DNA of 20,304 bases from a virus, in IMG/VR virus record IMGVR_UViG_3300025889_001208, positions 1-20,304 of that record, one strand, 5' to 3'. The translations under genes were made by a program, and so were the position numbers. Positions 1 to 5,580 of the stretch are shown piece after piece. Within the stretch, counting starts at the first letter, position 1. Every line of letters begins with the position of its first letter. The notes below the pieces were generated by a model. The model was not told the DNA's origin, made no database searches, and worked only from the letters and a program-made list of their open reading frames with translations.

Positions 1-12
1 GATTATATAATT

Positions 13-234
13 ATGGGATCAATCTTTTCACCAAAAATGCCATCGCTACCACCCGTTCAACCTTTGCCGACACCACCATCAACTGAAGTGTCTCAAGAAG
101 AGAAAGATAGAATTGCAGCGGAACAAGCAGCGCTAGAAAGAAAAAGAAAAGGTAGAAAATCAACTATCTTAACTGGACCTTTAGGTATTGAGGAAGAAGC
201 GGAAGTGCAAAAGAAAACTTTATTAGGATCATAA
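13..234 (+). CDS. small virion-module protein upstream of portal, copy 1
   Basis: This 73-aa protein has a proline-rich N-terminus (KMPSLPPVQPLPTPPST), a charged middle with a basic cluster (ERKRKGRKS), and a C-terminal motif, STILTGPLGIE followed by KKTLLGS. Short proteins with this kind of 'GR.ST.LTGP.G ... KTLLG' ending are common just upstream of portal genes in podoviruses. Their function is not established; a head-completion or portal-associated role is inferred from position only. It is a paralog of the next gene. The reading frame is open to the left edge of the window, so an earlier start outside cannot be excluded, but MGSIFSPKMP looks like a natural start. Its conserved Leu-Leu-Gly codons (TTA TTA GGA) provide the AGGA ribosome site at 225-228 for the next gene. 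Confidence 0.8.
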   Translation: MGSIFSPKMPSLPPVQPLPTPPSTEVSQEEKDRIAAEQAALERKRKGRKSTILTGPLGIEEEAEVQKKTLLGS

Positions 235-235
235 T

Positions 236-475
236 ATGGGAGGAAGTCCAGCAAGAGCAATTACAAGAATAGTTAAACCATCTCGACCTGCACCAGCACC
301 CGTAACAGCAGCTCCAACACAAGCAGAAGTATCTCAAGTAACAGCGACTAGCATGGATGGATATGATTCAAGAAAAACAAAAGCAAGAGGAAGATCAATG
401 ACGATTATGACAGGACCTGGCGGAGTAGAAGATCAAACATTAACATTAGGTAGAAAGAGTTTATTAGGACAATAA
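236..475 (+). CDS. small virion-module protein upstream of portal, copy 2
   Basis: This 79-aa paralog of the preceding gene has the same plan: a proline/alanine-rich N-terminus (RIVKPSRPAPAPVTAAP), a basic linker (SRKTKARGRS) and a C-terminal motif, MTIMTGPGGVE ... GRKSLLGQ. The start lies 1 base after the previous stop. AGGA at 225-228, inside the previous gene's last codons, is the likely ribosome site with a 7-nt spacer. The stop overlaps the portal start by one base (TAATG at 473-477). Function is unknown. Position suggests a portal- or head-associated role; this is inference. Similarity to copy 1 is clear in the C-terminal 30 residues and weak in the N-terminal half. Confidence 0.8.
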   Translation: MGGSPARAITRIVKPSRPAPAPVTAAPTQAEVSQVTATSMDGYDSRKTKARGRSMTIMTGPGGVEDQTLTLGRKSLLGQ

Positions 476-2103
476 TGGCAAAAACAGATTTAACAAAAAA
501 ACTATTAACAAGATTTAGCAGACTAGCAGGTCAAAGACAAAACTGGGAAACGCATTGGCAAGAAGTAGCAGATTACATGATGCCAAGAAAATCAGATGTC
601 ACTAAAAAAAGAACACGTGGCGATAAAAGAATGGAACTCATCTTTGATAGTTCTCCTTTACAAGCCTTAGAATTATTAGCAGCATCATTACATGGTATGC
701 TTACAAACCCATCTACACCTTGGTTTACGTTAAGATTTAAACAAGACAATGTTGAAAATGAAGATGAAGCTAAACTGTGGTTGGAGTCTGCAACAGATGC
801 AATGTACACAGCATTTAATAGATCAAACTTTCAACAAGAAATATTTGAATTGTATCATGATCTGATTACCTTTGGTACGGCAGCAATGTTTATCGAAGAA
901 GATGAAGAAGATTTTATAAAATTTTCTACAAGACACATCGATGAAGTTTACATTGCGGAAAATGATAAAGGTAGAATTGATACCATCTATAGAAGATTTA
1001 ATTTATCAGCACGAGCTGTGGTGCAAAAATTTGGCACAGCAGTATCACAAGATATATTAATATTAGAAAAAAAAGACCCCTACAAAGAAGTTGAGATTGT
1101 ACACGCAGTTTATCCAAGAGCAGATTTTAATCCTGCAAAAAAAGATAAAAAGAATATGCCATTTGAATCTGTATATATGGAATATAAAAATGGTAATGAA
1201 TTATCCGTATCAGGATTTAAAGAGTTCCCTTTTGTTGTACCAAGATACCTCAAGGCTTCACATGAAATTTATGGAAGATCACCTGCCATGACAGCTTTAC
1301 CAGATGTAAAGATGTTAAATGAAATGGTTAAGACAACAATCAAAGCTGCACAGAAACAAGTAGACCCACCTTTATTAGTTCCTGATGATGGTTTCTTATT
1401 ACCAGTAAGAACTGTACCAGGTGGATTAAATTTTTATAGATCAGGTACAAGAGATAGAATTGAACCTTTAAACATTGGTGCAAACAATCCATTAGGATTA
1501 AACATGGAAGAGCAAAGACGAGATGCCATTAGAGCTGTGTTCTATGTAAACCAACTGATGATGCAACAAGGTCCACAAATGACAGCAACAGAAGTTATTC
1601 AACGTAACGAAGAGAAGATGAGATTACTAGGACCAGTATTAGGAAGATTACAATCTGAATTATTGAAACCATTAATTGATAGAGTATTTAATATTCTATT
1701 AAGAAACAATCAATTACCTGAAGCACCAGAATTTTTATCTGGTCAGGATATAGAAATTGAATACGTTTCACCATTAGCTAAAGCACAGAAATCCACAGAG
1801 TTACAATCTATTATGAGAGCTATTGAAATTCTTGGAAGCATGGCTAATGTAGCTCCTGTATTTGATTATGTTAATTTTGATAATCTTGTTAAACACTTAG
1901 CTGATATAGTGGGTGTGCCACAGAAGATATTAAAATCACAAAGTCAAGTTAATGCAGAACGACAACAAGCACAACAACAACAACAGGAGCAAATGCAGAT
2001 GCAACAAGTTCAACAGTTAGCGAAAGCTGGAGGAGATATAGCTCCACTAGCCAAAGCCTTACCTGAAGAAGCACGAGCCGTTGCAAATGCTGAAGAAGAA
2101 TAA
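475..2103 (+). CDS. portal protein (head-tail connector, T7 gp8-like)
   Basis: This 542-aa protein matches the expected length of podovirus connectors (T7 gp8 is about 535 aa). It forms the dodecameric ring at one capsid vertex through which DNA is packaged and ejected. Visible signatures include an N-terminal helical segment with NWETHWQEVADYMMPRK, then ELLAASLHGMLTNPSTPWFTL, and later RSPAMTALPDVKMLNEMVKT and MTATEVIQRNEEKMRLLGPVLGRLQSE split across the core. These are typical of the head-to-tail connecting protein family (Head-tail_con). The C-terminus from about residue 490 is glutamine-rich (QQAQQQQQEQMQMQQ) and probably helical or disordered. The start overlaps the previous stop (TAATG), with AGGA at 466-469. 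The stop overlaps the next start in the same way. Identification is firm from motifs, length and position. Confidence 0.96.
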   Translation: MAKTDLTKKLLTRFSRLAGQRQNWETHWQEVADYMMPRKSDVTKKRTRGDKRMELIFDSSPLQALELLAASLHGMLTNPSTPWFTLRFKQDNVENEDEAKLWLESATDAMYTAFNRSNFQQEIFELYHDLITFGTAAMFIEEDEEDFIKFSTRHIDEVYIAENDKGRIDTIYRRFNLSARAVVQKFGTAVSQDILILEKKDPYKEVEIVHAVYPRADFNPAKKDKKNMPFESVYMEYKNGNELSVSGFKEFPFVVPRYLKASHEIYGRSPAMTALPDVKMLNEMVKTTIKAAQKQVDPPLLVPDDGFLLPVRTVPGGLNFYRSGTRDRIEPLNIGANNPLGLNMEEQRRDAIRAVFYVNQLMMQQGPQMTATEVIQRNEEKMRLLGPVLGRLQSELLKPLIDRVFNILLRNNQLPEAPEFLSGQDIEIEYVSPLAKAQKSTELQSIMRAIEILGSMANVAPVFDYVNFDNLVKHLADIVGVPQKILKSQSQVNAERQQAQQQQQEQMQMQQVQQLAKAGGDIAPLAKALPEEARAVANAEEE

Positions 2104-2351
2104 TGGGTCAAGCAAAAGATAAAGAAAAAAACTTTGAAAAGTATGTTGAGAGTTTAAAGAAGAACTACAATTATATATTCAATACAGACGAAGGCAAACA
2201 AGTCATGTCTGATTTAGAAAAGAGATGCCACCATCATACGACTACCAATGTAAAAGGTGATAGTCATGAGAGTGCATACATGGAAGGACAACGTAGCATC
2301 CTTCTATTTATAAAAGCAATGCTACAAAACGATAATGAAAAAGGAAAATAA
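2103..2351 (+). CDS. Bbp19-like small phage protein
   Basis: This 82-aa, charged protein reads FEKYVESLKKNYNYIFNT, then GKQVMSDLEKRC, a short histidine/threonine stretch, and an ending YMEGQRSILLFIKAML. The arrangement 'F...F.t..G..VL.DL ... EGQR..+L.I...L' resembles the small family typified by Bordetella phage Bbp19, which is usually found next to portal or capsid genes. The molecular role is not known to me. Its place between portal and scaffold suggests a head-assembly or virion-associated function, but that is inference. The start overlaps the portal stop (TAATG at 2101-2105), suggesting translational coupling. The scaffold start follows the stop by 2 bases. Confidence 0.8.
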   Translation: MGQAKDKEKNFEKYVESLKKNYNYIFNTDEGKQVMSDLEKRCHHHTTTNVKGDSHESAYMEGQRSILLFIKAMLQNDNEKGK

Positions 2352-2353
2352 AT

Positions 2354-3238
2354 ATGTCATCAGAACAGATAACACAGGAAACTGTGCCTGTAGAAACGAC
2401 AACAACTACAGAACCAACCGCAACACCAAGTAATGTTGCTAAGTCCGATACACCTGTATCACCAACAACAGAGACACAACCCGTAGCTAAAACTTGGAAA
2501 GAAGCAATATCCGAAGAGTTTAGAAACGATCCAAACATAGAAAAGTTTACAGAGATAGATGCACTTGCAAAGTCATATATCAATGCAACACAAATGATTG
2601 GTAAAGATAAAGTTGCTGTACCTAATAAAAACTCAACTGAAGATCAATGGAATGAAGTCTACGATAAACTTGGTAGACCTGAGTCTGCAGATAAATATAG
2701 TTTAAATGCAAAATCAGAAGTTGTCCCTATTGATGATAATGCAATCAAACAATTTGCTGAGAACGCACATCAGTTAGGTTTAAATAATAAACAAGCTCAA
2801 GGTATCTTAGAGTTCTATAAAAATAATATGGAAGGCATGGCTCAACAAGCCAAAGTAGATACTGAAACTGCTCAAGTTCAATCTGAACAACAGTTAAGAC
2901 AAGAGTGGGGTCGAGAGTTTGAATCTAATGTTAAGAAAGCTGGAGCATTAGCTAAAGCTAACATGAACCCAGAGATATTAGATATGCAACTTAAAGATGG
3001 AATGAGACTTGGAGATCATCCTGAAATTATTAAAGGCTTCGCAAAGATAGCTGGAATGATGTCAGAAGATAAAATAGTTTCTACAGAAAGTGAAAACGTA
3101 AGTTCAAACACCGATGTTGAAACAGAAATATCTGATATTATGAATAATAAAGATGGACCTTATTGGAATAAATCACATCCTGACCATGATAAAATGGTAC
3201 AACAAGTTTATACTTTAAGAGAAATGCTAACTAAATAA
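2354..3238 (+). CDS. scaffolding / capsid assembly protein (T7 gp9-like)
   Basis: This 294-aa protein lies directly before the capsid gene and is close in length to T7 gp9 (about 307 aa). The first 45 residues are a disordered threonine/proline/glutamate-rich tail. From about residue 47 comes a conserved block: KTWKEAISEEFRNDPNIEKF, LAKSYINATQMIGKDK, then VPNKNSTEDQWNEVYDKLGRP and KYSL. This block is typical of phage scaffold proteins of this type. The middle is helical and rich in Q, K and E (about residues 130-215). The C-terminus (YWNKSHPDHDKMVQQVYTLRE) is mixed-charge and could contact the capsid. The protein should assemble the procapsid shell and leave before or during packaging. Assignment rests on motif, composition and position. 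Confidence 0.9.
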   Translation: MSSEQITQETVPVETTTTTEPTATPSNVAKSDTPVSPTTETQPVAKTWKEAISEEFRNDPNIEKFTEIDALAKSYINATQMIGKDKVAVPNKNSTEDQWNEVYDKLGRPESADKYSLNAKSEVVPIDDNAIKQFAENAHQLGLNNKQAQGILEFYKNNMEGMAQQAKVDTETAQVQSEQQLRQEWGREFESNVKKAGALAKANMNPEILDMQLKDGMRLGDHPEIIKGFAKIAGMMSEDKIVSTESENVSSNTDVETEISDIMNNKDGPYWNKSHPDHDKMVQQVYTLREMLTK

Positions 3239-3242
3239 TTTT

Positions 3243-3282
3243 TAACCCCTTGTATTTTTTTAAAAATTAATGTAAGGGGTTA
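3243..3282 (+). terminator. terminator-like hairpin after scaffold gene
   Basis: A 9-bp perfect inverted repeat, TAACCCCTT (3243-3251) and AAGGGGTTA (3274-3282), encloses a 22-nt A/T-rich loop whose first bases can extend the stem with G-U and A-U pairs. It begins 5 bases after the scaffold stop. No U-run follows it, so it is not a standard intrinsic terminator. It may be a weak terminator, an mRNA-stabilising end or an RNase III site separating scaffold and capsid messages. Confidence 0.45.
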
Positions 3283-3387
3283 TTAGTGAGACAATTCGAA
3301 AGAACCTTACTGACAGTAGGAAAGACTGCGGTCTAACAGACTTTAAATGCAAGAATTGCCTGTCAATTTGACGGAGAACCTTTCTGT

Positions 3388-3415
3388 TTAACTTAACAAT
3401 AACAATAAAATGGAG
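3388..3415 (+). promoter_or_regulatory. capsid translation-initiation region with T7 gene 10-like leader
   Basis: TTAACTTAA at 3388-3396 matches 8 of 9 bases of the TTAACTTTA translational enhancer described in the phage T7 gene 10 leader. An A-rich unstructured stretch follows, then the GGAG ribosome site at 3412-3415 with an 8-nt spacer to the capsid ATG at 3424. This is consistent with very strong translation of the capsid gene. Enhancer function is inferred from resemblance only. Confidence 0.5.
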
Positions 3416-3423
3416 AGACAATT

Positions 3424-4287
3424 ATGTCATCACAAATAACTACAGCTTTTGTACAGCAGTATTCTGCTAACATACAAATGCTATCTCAACAAATGGGATC
3501 GTTATTAAGAGACAAAGTCAGACTTGAAAGCGTTACAGGAAAAAATGCTTTCTTCGATCAGGTTGGCTCAGTAACTGCAGTTGTAAAAACTAGCAGACAT
3601 TCAGACACTCCGCAAATTGATACACCTCACGCAAGAAGAAGAGTATCATTAGCTGATTATGAATTTGCTGATTTAATCGATCAACAAGACAAAGTTAGAC
3701 TCTTAATAGACCCGACTTCATCTTATGCTCAAGCCGCTGCTATGGCAATGGGAAGAGCTATGGATGATGTAGTAATCAGTGCTGCTCTAGGTACTGCGTT
3801 TACTGGCGAAACAGGATCAACATCAACTGCTTTACCTTCAACTCAGAAAATTACTGAGTCAGGTACTGATGGTTTGACGATTGCAAAATTAAGAACTGCA
3901 AAAGAAAAGTTCGATTTAGCAAGTGTAGACCCGTCTATCGCTAGACATATCATAGTGTCACCTAGACAAATCACTGACCTATTAGGTACAACTGAAGTAA
4001 CAAGTTCAGATTTTAACACAGTCAAAGCATTGGCTAATGGTGAAATCAACTCGTTCTTAGGTTTTAACTTTATAGTATCAAACAGACTATCTATCGCATC
4101 TTCTAAAAGATCATGTATTGCTTTCGCACAAGACGGCATTGCATTGGGAGTTGGTAAAGATGTTAATGCAAGAATAGACGAAAGAGCAGACAAATCGTAT
4201 GCGACTCAAGTTTACTACTGCATGAGCATTGGAGCAACAAGAATGGAAGAAGAAAAAGTGGTAGAAGTTCAAGCACACGAAGCATAA
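3424..4287 (+). CDS. major capsid protein
   Basis: This 287-aa protein is the main shell subunit, directly after the scaffold gene. It shows the features of the short HK97-fold capsid family found in many marine and enteric podoviruses: an N-terminal helix (FVQQYSANIQMLSQQMGSLL) followed by a DKVRLESVTGKNAFFDQVG-type strand, then HSDTPQIDTPHARRRVSLAD and FADLIDQQDKVRLLIDP, which form the extended-loop region. A long core then contains RHIIVSPRQITDLLGT and GEINSFLGFNFIVSNRL, and the C-terminus has the MSIGATRMEEEKVVEVQ pattern. It is shorter than T7 gp10A (about 345 aa). Translation starts from a strong GGAG site with a T7 gene 10-like leader. No frameshifted longer form is evident; tandem stops TAA TAG close the frame. 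Confidence 0.94.
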   Translation: MSSQITTAFVQQYSANIQMLSQQMGSLLRDKVRLESVTGKNAFFDQVGSVTAVVKTSRHSDTPQIDTPHARRRVSLADYEFADLIDQQDKVRLLIDPTSSYAQAAAMAMGRAMDDVVISAALGTAFTGETGSTSTALPSTQKITESGTDGLTIAKLRTAKEKFDLASVDPSIARHIIVSPRQITDLLGTTEVTSSDFNTVKALANGEINSFLGFNFIVSNRLSIASSKRSCIAFAQDGIALGVGKDVNARIDERADKSYATQVYYCMSIGATRMEEEKVVEVQAHEA

Positions 4288-4305
4288 TAGGAAGGATAAA
4301 TAATT

Positions 4306-4755
4306 ATGGCAAACTCAATACAACAAGCGAAGATTGCATCGACTCCTTCTGAAAAAGTAAAAACTAACGAACTCGCAGGTAGAGTGAGAATAGCTTTTGC
4401 TGAATATGAAGCGAGTGCAGAACAATCAACAATACATATGTTTAGCATACCAAATGGTGCGAGACTTTTATCAGGAACAGTAGCATACGATGCCTTAGGT
4501 TCGTCTACTACAATTTCTGTAGGTTACGCAGCACACAATAAAGCAGATGGTACAACTGAAGCAGCAGACGTAGATCAATACAAAGCTGCAGCAGCATCAA
4601 CATCAGCAGAAAGTGTAGCTGTGTTAGACACAATCGCATTAGACAAAAATGCAGTAACAGATGCCGACAAAGATGGTGTTCCAGTTACAGTTACATTAGC
4701 AGGTGCTAATGGTACTGGTACTATTCAGTTGCAAATGTTATATGCTATTGACTAA
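4306..4755 (+). CDS. probable capsid decoration / minor head protein
   Basis: This 149-aa protein immediately follows the capsid gene and precedes a strong terminator, so it is likely co-expressed with the capsid at high level. The ribosome site AGGAAGGA at 4289-4296 is strong. The sequence has an N-terminal acidic/basic segment, then a beta-rich region with a repeated small-residue style: IHMFSIPNGARLLSGTVAYD, TISVGYAAHNKADGT, an alanine/serine-rich loop (YKAAAASTSAESVAV), and VPVTVTLAGANGTGTIQLQM. Proteins of this kind after the capsid gene are often decoration or head-surface proteins. The role is inferred from position and expression signals, since I do not recognise a catalytic or binding motif. 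A head-tail junction role cannot be excluded. Confidence 0.75.
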   Translation: MANSIQQAKIASTPSEKVKTNELAGRVRIAFAEYEASAEQSTIHMFSIPNGARLLSGTVAYDALGSSTTISVGYAAHNKADGTTEAADVDQYKAAAASTSAESVAVLDTIALDKNAVTDADKDGVPVTVTLAGANGTGTIQLQMLYAID

Positions 4756-4766
4756 TCAATAATTTA

Positions 4767-4796
4767 GGTGGGGGAGAAATCCCCCATCTTTCTTTC
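4767..4796 (+). terminator. strong intrinsic terminator after capsid and decoration genes
   Basis: An 8-bp stem (GGTGGGGG at 4767-4774 with CCCCCATC at 4781-4788, one G-U pair) has a 6-nt loop AGAAAT, and the pyrimidine-rich tail TTTCTTTC follows immediately. It stands about 12 nt after the decoration gene stop. This is the same place where T7 has its late terminator after gene 10, and it should limit read-through so that capsid mRNA is in excess over tail-gene mRNA. Confidence 0.88.
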
Positions 4797-5021
4797 ATGA
4801 CAAGAGCAAGATTTGATCCAAGACTCATCAACATTTACAAAGATCCTAAACTTTTGTTGCATTTTGAATGGGGAACGGATAATAAGATTTATAGATATGC
4901 TTTAGTTGAAAAAATTGATATAGGTAATATCAACGAATTAACTAAAAATAAGAAAGATGAAGTTAATCTTTCTCATAAAGAAATTTGGAAAAAATATGGC
5001 ATCAGTAGTAGATATTTGTAA
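4797..5021 (+). CDS. small hypothetical protein between capsid and tail tube
   Basis: This 74-aa ORF begins right after the terminator tail and reads MTRARFDPRLINIYKDPKLL, then HFEWGTDNKIYRYALVEKID, ending in a lysine-rich segment. Composition and codon use match neighbouring genes, and the protein has no low-complexity shadow character, so it is probably real. It has no visible Shine-Dalgarno sequence: the ATG is 8 nt downstream of the terminator stem. It overlaps the tail tube A start by 26 nt in another frame. I do not recognise its family. The main doubt is the missing ribosome site. An ORF of this sort at this position would normally be a minor head-tail joining or regulatory protein, but that is a guess. 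Confidence 0.55.
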   Translation: MTRARFDPRLINIYKDPKLLLHFEWGTDNKIYRYALVEKIDIGNINELTKNKKDEVNLSHKEIWKKYGISSRYL

Positions 5022-5577
5022 CGGAGCATTAAATCAATTAGGAGCAACTACTATCCTATCACTTACAGAAGATTCAAAGAACGCAAGGTTGTGCAATTCA
5101 AGATACACACAAGTTAGAGATTCATTATTCAGATCACATCCTTGGAACTGTTTACAGAAGAGAGTAGAACTAGCAGCAGATACAGATAAACCTGCTTGGG
5201 GTTTTTCAAGTCAATATACCTTACCTGCAGACTGTTTAAGATTATTAAGAATATTAGATTATGATTTAGATCACAAAGTAGAAGGTAGAAAGATTTTAAG
5301 TAATGCTTCTTCTATGAAAATTTTATACATCGCAAGAATTACAGATCCTAATGAATACGATGAACTATTAAGAGAAACTTTATCTGCAGCATTAGGAGCA
5401 GATATTGCTTATGGAGTTACATCATCTAATCCTGTAACTCAAAATATGTATCAACTATTTCAAGATAAATTAAGGGATGCTAGGTTTGTAGATGCAACTG
5501 AAGGTCAAAACAATTCACCTGATCTTGGAATGACAGACGCAATAGAAGCTAGTACCTTTATTAACTCAAGGTATTAA
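4996..5577 (+). CDS. tail tubular protein A (T7 gp11-like)
   Basis: This 193-aa protein (T7 gp11 is about 196 aa) forms the adaptor ring between portal and tail nozzle. The N-terminus MASVVDICNGALNQLGATTI is the hallmark of this family, followed by SKNARLCNSRYTQVRDSLFR, SHPWNCLQKRVELA and YTLPADCLRLLRILD. The frame is open further upstream to an ATG at 4957, but the family start is clearly the ATG at 4996, and the 13 extra residues (MKLIFLIKKFGKN) do not look native. GGA at 4987-4989 gives a weak ribosome site with a 6-nt spacer. The C-terminal region (LLRETLSAALGADIAYGVT, MYQLFQDKLRDARFVDATE) is the usual helical part. The identification is secure. Confidence 0.93.
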   Translation: MASVVDICNGALNQLGATTILSLTEDSKNARLCNSRYTQVRDSLFRSHPWNCLQKRVELAADTDKPAWGFSSQYTLPADCLRLLRILDYDLDHKVEGRKILSNASSMKILYIARITDPNEYDELLRETLSAALGADIAYGVTSSNPVTQNMYQLFQDKLRDARFVDATEGQNNSPDLGMTDAIEASTFINSRY

Positions 5578-5580
5578 ACT

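Larger units (their letters stand above)
3239..3423 (+). other. non-coding leader upstream of major capsid gene
   Basis: This is the longest gene-free stretch in the window (185 nt). It starts with a terminator-like hairpin (3243-3282). It then holds potential short hairpins at 3305-3320, 3323-3334 (or 3331-3341) and 3359-3374, a possible long-range helix between 3292-3297 and 3353-3358, a 12-nt near-perfect direct repeat (3301-3312 and 3375-3386), and an unstructured A-rich tail with a GGAG ribosome site. It is locally less A+T-rich than the surrounding intergenic sequence. A promoter, RNA processing site or structured 5' UTR for the capsid transcript is plausible. None is proven. Confidence 0.6.

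Noticed and set aside
1091-1291. 66-codon + strand ORF inside the portal gene
   Set aside because: Alternate-frame shadow of the portal; no ribosome site or recognisable protein character.
3283-3291. TCTCACTAA on the minus strand, resembling the CTCACTA core of T7 promoters
   Set aside because: It would direct transcription away from all genes and the rest of the T7 promoter consensus does not match.
3368-3396. TTGACG as a possible -35 element before the capsid gene
   Set aside because: No good -10 hexamer stands at 16-18 nt; the best candidates (ACTTAA, TAACTT) are poor matches, so a sigma70 promoter is not supported.
3843-4193. 116-codon minus-strand ORF inside the capsid gene
   Set aside because: Antisense shadow of the major capsid gene.
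4957-4995. Upstream ATG extending tail tube A by 13 residues
   Set aside because: The family N-terminus starts at MASVVDICNGALNQLG (4996); the extension lies inside the preceding small ORF and looks unnatural.
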